DNA of 26,894 nucleotides from an uncultured Blautia sp. (GTDB taxonomy: Bacteria > Bacillota > Clostridia > Lachnospirales > Lachnospiraceae), in NCBI GenBank assembly GCA_900541345.1, contig UQJE01000030.1, positions 1 through 26,894 of the forward strand, read 5' to 3'. Shown here one piece after another: positions 14,077-21,807 of the stretch. The position numbers and the translations under genes are program-made. The notes beneath the pieces were generated by a model. The model was given only the letters and a program-made list of their open reading frames with translations, searched no databases and was not told the origin of the DNA. How positions within the stretch are numbered: the stretch's first letter is position 1; every line of letters begins with the position of its first letter.

Positions 14077-15285
14077 ATGGATAAAATTCAGATGCATACA
14101 CCACTTGTTGAGATGGACGGGGACGAGATGACAAGAATCCTGTGGCAGATTATTAAAGAAGAACTGCTTTTTCCATATATTGATTTAAAAACAGAGTATT
14201 ATGACCTTGGTTTGGAACACAGAAACGAGACAGATGACCAGGTTACGATTGACGCGGCAGAAGCTACAAAGAAGTATGGTGTAGCTGTAAAATGTGCAAC
14301 GATTACTCCAAATAAAGCGCGTATGAGCGAGTATGACCTGAAAAAAATGTACAAAAGTCCAAATGGAACAATTCGTGCAATTTTAGATGGAACGGTATTC
14401 CGTGCTCCGATTGTGGTGAAAGGAATTGAACCGTGCGTAAAAAACTGGAAAAAGCCGATTACCATCGCCCGTCACGCATATGGGGATGTTTATAAAAACA
14501 CAGAATTTTATATTGACAAACCGGGAGATGCGTATCTTGTATTTCAGGGAGAGGACGGAGAAGAAAAGAAGGAACTGATTCATCATTTTGATGGAAGCGG
14601 CGTTCTTCAGGGACTTCACAATGTGGATGCTTCCATTGAAAGTTTTGCGAGAAGCTGTTTCTCCTATGCGCTTGATACACATCAGGATTTATGGTTTGGA
14701 AGCAAGGATACAATTTCCAAAACATATGATGGAAGATTTAAAGAAGTGTTTAATCAGGTATATGAAACAGAGTTTAAAGAAAAATTTGAGGCGGAGGGTC
14801 TGGAATACTTCTACAGTCTGATCGATGATATTGTAGCACGTATTATGAAGGCTGAGGGCGGATTTATCTGGGCATGTAAAAATTATGACGGAGACGTTAT
14901 GAGCGATATGGTATCTTCTGCATTTGGCTCTCTTGCCATGATGACCTCTGTTCTTGTATCTCCTCATGGGTATTATGAATATGAGGCGGCACACGGAACG
15001 GTACAGAGACATTATTATCGTCATCTGGAAGGAAAAGAAACCTCCACTAATTCCGTTGCAACAATTTTTGCATGGACAGGTGCTTTGAGAAAAAGAGGAG
15101 AGCTTGATGGTACAGAAGAACTTGTAAACTTTGCTGATAAACTGGAGAAAGCGACTCTTTCTGTAATCGAAAGCGGAAAGATGACAAAGGATCTTGCGCT
15201 GATTACTTCAATCGAGAATCCGGTTGTTTTAAACAGCAGAGACTTTATTCTTGCAATCAGAGAAGAGCTTGATAAGCTTCTTTAA
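14077..15285 (+). CDS. icd: NADP-dependent isocitrate dehydrogenase (eukaryote-like type)
   Basis: A 402-aa enzyme that oxidises isocitrate to 2-oxoglutarate and CO2 with NADP. ATG 14077 is preferred over ATG 14074 because GGAGG (14066-14070) is 6 rather than 3 bases away. The sequence resembles homodimeric, eukaryote-like subfamily II enzymes: VEMDGDEMTRILWQIIKEEL, CATITPNKARM, SPNGTIRAILDGTVFR, YDGRFKEVF, GGFIWACKNYDGDV with its metal-binding Asp residues, and the NADP loop EAAHGTVQRHY. It shares a transcript with the Re-citrate synthase; together they form the oxidative branch to 2-oxoglutarate and glutamate. A terminator follows at 15305. Confidence 0.93.
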   Translation: MDKIQMHTPLVEMDGDEMTRILWQIIKEELLFPYIDLKTEYYDLGLEHRNETDDQVTIDAAEATKKYGVAVKCATITPNKARMSEYDLKKMYKSPNGTIRAILDGTVFRAPIVVKGIEPCVKNWKKPITIARHAYGDVYKNTEFYIDKPGDAYLVFQGEDGEEKKELIHHFDGSGVLQGLHNVDASIESFARSCFSYALDTHQDLWFGSKDTISKTYDGRFKEVFNQVYETEFKEKFEAEGLEYFYSLIDDIVARIMKAEGGFIWACKNYDGDVMSDMVSSAFGSLAMMTSVLVSPHGYYEYEAAHGTVQRHYYRHLEGKETSTNSVATIFAWTGALRKRGELDGTEELVNFADKLEKATLSVIESGKMTKDLALITSIENPVVLNSRDFILAIREELDKLL

Positions 15286-15304
15286 AAAAATAAACATACG
15301 AAAT

Positions 15305-15342
15305 AGCTCCGGAAACAGGATTTTGTTTTCGGGGCTGTTTTC
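15305..15342 (+). terminator. Intrinsic terminator after icd
   Basis: AGCTCCGGAAACA (15305-15317) pairs with TGTTTTCGGGGCT (15324-15336) over 13 positions with two G-U pairs, followed by GTTTTCC. It separates icd from the tetrapyrrole operon. Only about 36 bases remain before hemA and no good promoter is visible there, so partial read-through from the citrate operon into hemA is possible. Confidence 0.75.
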
Positions 15343-15377
15343 CGTGATAAAAAGTGTTTGGAGGAAATGGAAGAAAA

Positions 15378-16607
15378 ATGCGTATTTCCATGATTGGAAT
15401 TGACCACAATATGGCACCTGTGGATGTTCGTGCCCAGTTTGCCTTTACAAAGAAAAATGCAGGGGAGGCAATGGAAGCTTTAAAATCCTGTCCGGGGATC
15501 AGCGGCTGTATTATACTTTCGACCTGCAACCGTCTGGAGCTTTGGGTAAGTGCGGAGGAGGATACAGAACTTCCCCTGTACGACTGGCTCTGTGATTTTA
15601 AAGGGATTCACGATGCCTCTTTAAAAAAATATTTTACAGAGCGTGAGGGAAAAGAAGCAGCAGAACACCTTTTTTATCTCACTAGTGGGTTGAAATCGCA
15701 GATTCTGGGAGAAGACCAGATTCTTACCCAGGTCAAAGATGCGTTAAGTCTTGCGAGAGAATGTTTTGTTACAGACAGTGTAATGGAAGTGCTTTTCCGT
15801 ATGGCAGTGACAGCAGGAAAAAAAATAAAGACAGAAGTTCCTTTTGCCCACGGAAATCCCTCTGTTATTCACCAGGCGGTAAAAATGCTGAAAAGTCAGG
15901 GATATTCTGTTTGTGGAAAAACCTGTATGGTGATTGGAAACGGAGAAATGGGAAAGGTGGCAGCTCAGACGCTTAAAGAGGAAGGGGCAGATGTAACAGT
16001 AACGGTGCGCCAGTACAGAAGCGGTGTTGTCAACATTCCGGTCGGCTGTAAACGAATCAATTACGGGGAACGTATGGAGTATCTTCCGAAATGCGACCTT
16101 GTAGTAAGCGCTACGGCGAGCCCGAACTTTACATTAAGAGAGGAGCAGTTTGAAAATCTGGAGCTGGAAAAAACTCTGATTTTAATTGATTTGGCAGTAC
16201 CGAGAGATATCGAACCTGAGGTGGGACATGCAGAAGGGGTTACCCTGTATGATATGGATAGTTTTCACTTTGATGAAAACACAGAGGAACTGCAGGAACA
16301 TCTGGAGGCAGCGGGAAAAATTGTCCGGGAGCAGATGGATGAATTTTATCAGTGGCTTGACGGACGCGACATTATTCCACGCATTCAGGATATTAAAGAA
16401 GAGGCAGTGCATGATTTGAATCTTCGCATTGCAAAAATACTGAAGAAAACACCTATGGAAGAATCAGACAGAGAAAATCTTGAAAAGGCAGTAGACCAGG
16501 CAGCAGGAAAGGTGATAAATAAACTGATTTTCGGACTTCGGGACAGTCTAAATCAGGATGCGTTTCTTGAATGTGTGGCAGGATTGGAGAAATTATATGA
16601 AGAATAA
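15378..16607 (+). CDS. hemA: Glutamyl-tRNA reductase
   Basis: A 409-aa enzyme that reduces glutamyl-tRNA with NADPH to glutamate-1-semialdehyde, the first step of the C5 pathway. The N-terminus MRISMIGIDHNMAPVDVRAQFAF fits the family, and the catalytic Cys50 lies in STCNRLELW. The NADPH site is VIGNGEMGKVAAQ and the C-terminal dimerisation helix ends the protein. ATG 15378 is chosen by family alignment; GGAAG is about 4 bases away and a stronger GGAGG is 13 bases away. An upstream in-frame GTG at 15354 lacks support. The last 11 bases overlap sirC, and the protein ends YEE. It is the first gene of the operon. Confidence 0.93.
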   Translation: MRISMIGIDHNMAPVDVRAQFAFTKKNAGEAMEALKSCPGISGCIILSTCNRLELWVSAEEDTELPLYDWLCDFKGIHDASLKKYFTEREGKEAAEHLFYLTSGLKSQILGEDQILTQVKDALSLARECFVTDSVMEVLFRMAVTAGKKIKTEVPFAHGNPSVIHQAVKMLKSQGYSVCGKTCMVIGNGEMGKVAAQTLKEEGADVTVTVRQYRSGVVNIPVGCKRINYGERMEYLPKCDLVVSATASPNFTLREEQFENLELEKTLILIDLAVPRDIEPEVGHAEGVTLYDMDSFHFDENTEELQEHLEAAGKIVREQMDEFYQWLDGRDIIPRIQDIKEEAVHDLNLRIAKILKKTPMEESDRENLEKAVDQAAGKVINKLIFGLRDSLNQDAFLECVAGLEKLYEE

Positions 16608-17082
16608 ACGGTATTTTCCCATGTTTGTGGATTTGTCAGATAAGAGTATCGTAGTGGTTGGGGGAGGAAATATTGCTACAAGAAGAGTAAAGACACTTCT
16701 TTCTTTTACAAGAAATGTGACAGTGATTGCTCCGAGAATTACAGTGGAGCTTTCTGAACTCGGAAAAGCAGGGCAGATTCAGATTTTAAATCGCCCGGTA
16801 AAGCGTTCGGATTTCCGACAGGCGTATATGGTAATCGCCGCCACGAATGACAGGAAATTAAACGATGACATTTACAGAGTCTGTAAGGAAGAGGGCGTCT
16901 ATGTAAATGTATCAAGTGACAGGGAAAAATGTGATTTTTATTTTCCGGGAGTATTTATGAAAGATGAGGTCGTGGTGGGAATTACAGCCAGCGGACTTGA
17001 CCATAAAAAAGCAAAAAGAGTGCGGGAAGAAATTGAAAATGCACTGGAAAAGACAGCAGGAGAATCAGACTATGAAGAATGA
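16597..17082 (+). CDS. sirC: Precorrin-2 dehydrogenase (SirC / CysG N-domain / Met8p type)
   Basis: A 161-aa protein with an N-terminal Rossmann fold (SIVVVGGGNIATRRVKTLL, about 17-35) and the Met8p/CysG signature NVSSDREKCDFYFPGVF, whose Asp is catalytic in homologues. It oxidises precorrin-2 to sirohydrochlorin with NAD. It lacks the C-terminal methyltransferase half of CysG; that activity is in the cobA/hemD gene downstream. Whether it also inserts iron is uncertain, because short forms often need a separate chelatase, which is not seen here. It overlaps hemA by 11 bases and hemC by 11 bases. Its presence points to sirohaem and/or anaerobic cobalamin synthesis. Confidence 0.88.
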   Translation: MKNKRYFPMFVDLSDKSIVVVGGGNIATRRVKTLLSFTRNVTVIAPRITVELSELGKAGQIQILNRPVKRSDFRQAYMVIAATNDRKLNDDIYRVCKEEGVYVNVSSDREKCDFYFPGVFMKDEVVVGITASGLDHKKAKRVREEIENALEKTAGESDYEE

Positions 17083-17971
17083 AGTGGTGATCGGCAGCAG
17101 AGAGAGTAAGCTTGCTGTGCTGCAAAGTGAAATGGTGCGCGATTACATAAAGAAAAAGAATCCGGATATGAATGTAAGGATTCTTACCATGAAAACAACA
17201 GGGGATAAGATTCTTGACAGAACTCTTGATAAGATTGGAGGAAAGGGGCTTTTTGTAAAAGAACTTGACAGAGCTCTTCTTGATGGAAAAAGTCAGCTTT
17301 CTGTTCACAGCTTAAAAGATATGCCTATGGAGGTTCCGAAAGAACTGCCTCTTCTTGCTTTTTCAAAAAGAGAGGATGCAAGAGATGTTTTGGTTCTTCC
17401 GGAAGGAGTAAAAGAGCTGGATCCATCAAAACCTCTTGGCTGCTCCAGCCTTAGAAGAACGCTGCAGCTAAAAAAACTGTATCCGGATATGGAAGTAAAA
17501 AGCATCCGGGGAAATCTTCAGACGCGCCTTCGTAAACTCGACGAGGGGGAATATGCAGGGCTTATTCTGGCTGCGGCAGGATTAAAACGACTTGGACTTA
17601 CCGATAGGATCAGTCGGTATTTTACACCGGATGAGATGATACCTGCGGCAGGACAGGGGATCCTTGCAGTACAGGGATGCGAAAACAGAGATTACGCTTT
17701 CCTTGATGGATACTGTGATGAAGATGCCTGGATTTGTGGAAATGCAGAGCGTTCCTATGTAAAATATTTAAACGGAGGCTGTTCTTCTCCTGTTGCTGCC
17801 TATGCAGAAACAAAGGAAGATGAAATTTTTATTCGTGGACTTTATTACAGCGAGGAGAAAAAAATATTTCTTGTCGGAAGTATTCGCGGAAAAAAAGAAG
17901 AGGGGGAAGCACTCGGCATAACCCTGGCAAAGCAGCTTCGTGATGCGGCAGAAAAAGGAGAGACAGAATGA
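17072..17971 (+). CDS. hemC: Porphobilinogen deaminase (hydroxymethylbilane synthase)
   Basis: A 299-aa enzyme that polymerises four porphobilinogens to hydroxymethylbilane. VVIGSRESKLAVLQSEMV is the family N-terminus. The catalytic Asp83 is in HSLKDMP, the substrate-binding arginines are in SSLRRTLQLKK and RGNLQTRLRKL, and Cys237 in NGGCSSPVAAYA carries the dipyrromethane cofactor. The length is slightly shorter than the usual 305-315 aa because of a compact C-terminal domain. ATG 17072 overlaps the end of sirC by 11 bases, and the stop overlaps the next start in ATGA. Confidence 0.94.
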   Translation: MKNEVVIGSRESKLAVLQSEMVRDYIKKKNPDMNVRILTMKTTGDKILDRTLDKIGGKGLFVKELDRALLDGKSQLSVHSLKDMPMEVPKELPLLAFSKREDARDVLVLPEGVKELDPSKPLGCSSLRRTLQLKKLYPDMEVKSIRGNLQTRLRKLDEGEYAGLILAAAGLKRLGLTDRISRYFTPDEMIPAAGQGILAVQGCENRDYAFLDGYCDEDAWICGNAERSYVKYLNGGCSSPVAAYAETKEDEIFIRGLYYSEEKKIFLVGSIRGKKEEGEALGITLAKQLRDAAEKGETE

Positions 17972-19485
17972 CAAATGGAAAAGTATGGCTTGTAGGAGCC
18001 GGTCCGGGAGATATTGGACTTTTTACCATAAAAGGTATGGAGATTTTAAAAAATGCGGAGGTTGTGGTGTACGACAGCCTTGTGGGGCAGGGCGTACTTT
18101 CGCAGATTCCCCCACATGCCCGTCTTATTAATGTGGGAAAACGTGCCAGCCATCACACTATGGCACAGGAAAAAATAAATCAGGTACTTCTTGAAGAAGC
18201 ACAGAAGGGATACCGAGTGGTACGTTTAAAAGGAGGGGATCCATTCCTTTTTGGACGTGGAGGAGAGGAACTTGAACTTTTAAAAGCCAATGGAATTCCA
18301 TATGAGGTTGTTCCCGGGGTGACTTCTTCTATTTCAGTCCCTGCATATAATGGAATTCCTGTTACACACAGAGATTTCTGTTCTTCCCTTCATATTATTA
18401 CAGGACATAAACGAGCAGGAAAAGAGTATGATATTGATTTTAAGGCTCTTGTAGATACAAAGGGTACACTTGTATTTCTTATGGGAGTTTCCGCGCTTTC
18501 CGATATTTGTCAGGGGCTTTTAGATGGAGGAATGACACCGGATATGCCTGCCGCCATTTTACAAAAAGGAACCACAGCAGGACAGAAACGGATTGTGGCA
18601 ACTGTCTCCACTCTGCCTCAGGAAGTAGAGAGACAGGGCATTGAGACGCCGGCGATTATTGTAGTTGGTAAGGTGTGCAGCCTTTCTGAGGAATTTGCCT
18701 GGTATGAAGAAATGCCTCTTGCAGGGTGGAAGGTGCTTGTAACAAGACCCAAAAGTCTTGTATCAGAAACTTCCCGTAAGCTTCGTGAAAAGGGTGCGGA
18801 AGTACTTGAACTTCCTTCTATCTGTACAGAGCCTCTTTCTGATCAGAGTCGTCTTTATGAGGCGATGGAGCAGTTGGAAAAATATAGATGGCTTGTATTT
18901 ACAAGTCCTACAGGAGTGGAAGTCTTTTTTCAGGAAATGGCAAAAAGAGAAAAAGATGTGCGGGCCCTTGGAAATATAAGAATTGCGGTCATCGGAGAGG
19001 GAACAAAGAAAAAACTTCGGGAAAAAGGGCTTTTTGCGGATTTTGTTCCTTCTGTTTATGATGGAGATACTCTTGGAAGAGAGCTTGGAGAGATGATTCT
19101 CGAAGGAGAGCATATTCTGATTCCAAGAGCGGAAAAGGGAAATGAAAATCTGACAGCTTTTCTTGAAAAAGCAGGTGCTGTTGTAGAAGATATCCCTACT
19201 TATGCAACCCATTATGAAAAAAGTCTTCTCATAGACGAAAAGAAAGAATTTGAAGAAGGAAATATAGATTGCGTTGTGTTTACAAGTGCTTCTACTGTAA
19301 AAGGATTTGCAGAAGGAACAGAAGGACTTGATTATACAAGAATAAAAGCTGCCTGCATTGGAAAACAGACAAAGGCGGCAGCGGATTCTCTGGGAATGAA
19401 AACTTATATGGCGGAAAAAGCCACCATTGACAGCCTCATTGCCCTGGTGGAAGACATGAAAAGGAGCGAGGAAACATGGAACTGA
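17968..19485 (+). CDS. cobA/hemD: Fused uroporphyrinogen-III C-methyltransferase / uroporphyrinogen-III synthase
   Basis: A 505-aa fusion. Residues 1-245 are a SAM-dependent uroporphyrinogen-III methyltransferase: VGAGPGDIGLFTIKG (SAM loop), VVRLKGGDPFLFGRGGEE and GVTSSISVPAYNGIPVTHR are diagnostic. Residues about 250-500 are uroporphyrinogen-III synthase (HemD): WKVLVTRPKSLVSETSRKLREKG, FTSPTGVEVFF, and VVFTSASTVKGFAEG near the end. The fusion makes uroporphyrinogen III from hydroxymethylbilane and methylates it to precorrin-2, channelling flux to sirohaem or cobalamin rather than haem. This gene order and fusion are common in clostridia. The start overlaps hemC by 4 bases and the 3' end overlaps hemB by 10. 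Confidence 0.93.
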   Translation: MTNGKVWLVGAGPGDIGLFTIKGMEILKNAEVVVYDSLVGQGVLSQIPPHARLINVGKRASHHTMAQEKINQVLLEEAQKGYRVVRLKGGDPFLFGRGGEELELLKANGIPYEVVPGVTSSISVPAYNGIPVTHRDFCSSLHIITGHKRAGKEYDIDFKALVDTKGTLVFLMGVSALSDICQGLLDGGMTPDMPAAILQKGTTAGQKRIVATVSTLPQEVERQGIETPAIIVVGKVCSLSEEFAWYEEMPLAGWKVLVTRPKSLVSETSRKLREKGAEVLELPSICTEPLSDQSRLYEAMEQLEKYRWLVFTSPTGVEVFFQEMAKREKDVRALGNIRIAVIGEGTKKKLREKGLFADFVPSVYDGDTLGRELGEMILEGEHILIPRAEKGNENLTAFLEKAGAVVEDIPTYATHYEKSLLIDEKKEFEEGNIDCVVFTSASTVKGFAEGTEGLDYTRIKAACIGKQTKAAADSLGMKTYMAEKATIDSLIALVEDMKRSEETWN

Positions 19486-20459
19486 TTCAAAGACCAAGAA
19501 GGTTAAGAGGCAGCGAAACACTGCGAAAAATGGTACGGGAGACAAGAATGGATAAATCTTCTCTTATTTATCCCCTTTTTGTAAAAGAAGGCGTGGGTAT
19601 TGAGGAGGAGATTCCTTCCATGCCTGGACAGTACCGATACAGCATTGACAGACTTCCTTACGAGCTGGAACGCCTGACAAAAGCAGGTGTGGGAAGCGTT
19701 ATGCTGTTCGGTATTCCGGATTATAAGGACGAAGTGGGAAGCGGGGCATATGATCCGGATGGGATTGTACAGAGAGCTTTGCGCTCTGCAAAGAAGGAAT
19801 TTCCAAATCTGTATTATATTACAGATGTATGTATGTGTGAATATACTTCCCATGGACATTGCGGCGTTCTCTGCGGTCATGAGGTGGAAAATGATAAAAC
19901 CCTGACGCTTCTTGCAAGAACAGCGCTTTCTCACGTGGAGGCAGGAGCGGATATGGTAGCGCCTTCTGATATGATGGATGGACGTGTGAGGGCAATTAGA
20001 GAATGTCTTGATGGAAACGGACATAAGGAAACGCCAATTATGTCTTACGCAGTAAAATATGCGTCTGCCTTTTATGGACCTTTCCGTGATGCGGCAGGAT
20101 CTGCGCCTTCCTTTGGAGACAGAAAAAGCTACCAGATGGATTTTCACAACAGGCGGGAAGGAATGAAAGAGGCACTTGCTGATATTGAAGAGGGGGCAGA
20201 TATTATTATGGTAAAACCTGCTCTTGCATATCATGATTTGATTTCTGAAATTTCCAAAGTGACAAACGTTCCAATGGCGGCGTACAGTGTGAGCGGAGAG
20301 TATGCAATGGTCAAGGCAGCAGCCCAGATGGGATGGATTGATGAGGAAAAAATCATCTGTGAAATGGCTGTTGGCGCTTATCGTGCAGGCGCACAGATTT
20401 ACATTTCTTATTTTGCAAAAGAGCTTGCAAAATTTATGGACGAAGGGAGAATTGGCTGA
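19476..20459 (+). CDS. hemB: Delta-aminolevulinic acid dehydratase (porphobilinogen synthase)
   Basis: A 327-aa enzyme that condenses two 5-aminolevulinates to porphobilinogen. The zinc site is C119, C121 and C129 in DVCMCEYTSHGHCG, so this is a Zn-type enzyme. The two active-site lysines are in SYAVKYAS and IMVKPALAYHD. RPRRLRGSETLRKMVRET is the usual N-terminus. AGGAG lies 10 bases upstream of the ATG, within the end of cobA/hemD, which it overlaps by 10 bases. The stop TGA shares one base with the hemL start (TGATG). Confidence 0.95.
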   Translation: MELIQRPRRLRGSETLRKMVRETRMDKSSLIYPLFVKEGVGIEEEIPSMPGQYRYSIDRLPYELERLTKAGVGSVMLFGIPDYKDEVGSGAYDPDGIVQRALRSAKKEFPNLYYITDVCMCEYTSHGHCGVLCGHEVENDKTLTLLARTALSHVEAGADMVAPSDMMDGRVRAIRECLDGNGHKETPIMSYAVKYASAFYGPFRDAAGSAPSFGDRKSYQMDFHNRREGMKEALADIEEGADIIMVKPALAYHDLISEISKVTNVPMAAYSVSGEYAMVKAAAQMGWIDEEKIICEMAVGAYRAGAQIYISYFAKELAKFMDEGRIG

Positions 20460-21739
20460 TGACAAAATCAGAGCAGTTATTTGAACGTGCAGTAAAAAGA
20501 ATTCCGGGAGGCGTAAACAGCCCGGTCCGTGCCTACGGTGCAATCGGAGAAGCTCCCAGATTTATTGAAAAGGCGGATGGCTGTTATATTTACGATGTAG
20601 ACGGGAATCGTTACATTGATTATATTGATTCCTGGGGTCCTATGATTCTCGGACATAATTTTCCTGCAATTAAAGAAAGCGTTGTAAAAGCATGTGAAAA
20701 TGGTTTGAGTTTTGGCTGTGCAACAGAAATAGAGGTGGAAATGGCAGAGTTTATCTGCGAAAACATTCCTCATATAGAAATGATCCGAATGGTGAATTCC
20801 GGTACAGAGGCAGTGATGAGTGCAGTTCGGGCGGCAAGAGGATTTACAGGAAAAAATAAGATTATTAAATTTGCAGGATGCTATCATGGGCACAGCGATG
20901 CTATGCTGGTAAGTGCCGGCTCCGGTGTGATGACAAGCGGCGTTCCTGACAGCGCCGGAGTGCCAAAAGGCTGTACAGAAGATACTATGACAGCAGTATA
21001 TAATGATCTTTCCAGTGTGGAGGAGCTTCTTCAGCAGGCAGAGAGAGAAACAGCAGCAGTAATTGTAGAGCCTGTAGGTGCAAATATGGGAGTGGTTCCT
21101 CCAAAAGAGGGATTCTTAAAGGGGCTTCGAAGCCTTTGCGACAAATACGGTGCGCTTCTTATTTTTGACGAGGTAATTACAGGTTTTCGTCTTGCTTTTG
21201 GGGGTGCGGCAGAGTATTTTGGCGTGAGACCGGATCTGGTAACTTATGGAAAAATTATCGGAGCAGGAATGCCGGTAGGTGCATACGGAGGAAGAAAAGA
21301 AATTATGGAGATGGTTTCTCCAGTAGGAGCTGTATATCAGGCGGGAACATTAAGTGGAAATCCTATTGCCATGGCAGCAGGTCTTACTCAGTTAAAGTAT
21401 CTTCATGCGCACCCTGAGATTTATAAAGGTTTGGAGGAAAAAGGAGAGAAGCTTTACGGAGGAATGAAAAACCTTTTGAAAGAAGAGGGGCTTTCTTATC
21501 AGCTCAACCACATTTCTTCTCTTGCAAGTCTTTTCTTTACAGAAGAAGAAGTAGTGGACTATCAGTCTGCAAAAACTTCCGACACAAAAGCCTTTGCAGA
21601 GTATTTCAAAGGAATGCTTGGTATGGGAATCCATATGGCGCCGTCTCAGTTTGAGGCAATGTTCCTCTCGGATGCACATACTGATGAGGCAATCGAAAAG
21701 ACTCTTGATGCCGTGAAAAAGTATTTTTCGCAGAAGTAA
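20459..21739 (+). CDS. hemL: Glutamate-1-semialdehyde 2,1-aminomutase
   Basis: A 426-aa PLP enzyme that isomerises glutamate-1-semialdehyde to 5-aminolevulinate, completing the C5 pathway begun by HemA. Motifs: RIPGGVNSPVRAYGAIG at the N-terminus, MVNSGTEAVMSAVRAARG, the cofactor Asp in LLIFDEVITGFR, the PLP lysine in TYGKIIGAGMPVGAYGG, and the GTLSGNPIAMAAG loop. Length is normal. It is the last gene of the operon. No convincing terminator follows in the 68 bases before the lactonase gene, so some read-through is possible. Confidence 0.95.
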   Translation: MTKSEQLFERAVKRIPGGVNSPVRAYGAIGEAPRFIEKADGCYIYDVDGNRYIDYIDSWGPMILGHNFPAIKESVVKACENGLSFGCATEIEVEMAEFICENIPHIEMIRMVNSGTEAVMSAVRAARGFTGKNKIIKFAGCYHGHSDAMLVSAGSGVMTSGVPDSAGVPKGCTEDTMTAVYNDLSSVEELLQQAERETAAVIVEPVGANMGVVPPKEGFLKGLRSLCDKYGALLIFDEVITGFRLAFGGAAEYFGVRPDLVTYGKIIGAGMPVGAYGGRKEIMEMVSPVGAVYQAGTLSGNPIAMAAGLTQLKYLHAHPEIYKGLEEKGEKLYGGMKNLLKEEGLSYQLNHISSLASLFFTEEEVVDYQSAKTSDTKAFAEYFKGMLGMGIHMAPSQFEAMFLSDAHTDEAIEKTLDAVKKYFSQK

Positions 21740-21760
21740 ACTTGTTCATAGAAACAGTTT
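21738..21760. promoter_or_regulatory. Operator-like interrupted palindrome over the lactonase promoter
   Basis: A 23-base dyad: AAACT, 2 bases, TTC, 3 bases, GAA, 2 bases, AGTTT, with all eight paired positions perfect. It covers the -35 and most of the spacer of the promoter at 21742-21770, the usual place for a repressor site. No regulator gene is adjacent. Confidence 0.45.
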
Positions 21761-21770
21761 ATGCTATAAT
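21742..21770 (+). promoter_or_regulatory. Promoter of the lactonase-family gene
   Basis: TTGTTC (21742-21747), 17 bases, TATAAT (21765-21770) preceded by TGC (extended -10). The start codon is 37 bases downstream. This separates the gene from the hem operon. Confidence 0.72.
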
Positions 21771-21807
21771 GGAATCACTTTATAAAGGCGATTAGGAGGC
21801 GGACAAA

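Noticed and set aside
18763..19545. A 260-codon open frame on the minus strand opposite cobA/hemD
   Set aside because: It is antisense to a gene with clear domains; the composition (many Phe, Ser, Cys, His) is that of a shadow frame, and there is no ribosome site or family resemblance.
19503..20543. A 346-codon open frame on the minus strand opposite hemB
   Set aside because: Long antisense frames arise from the codon bias of the real gene; the peptide shows no known motif and it crosses the hemB/hemL junction.
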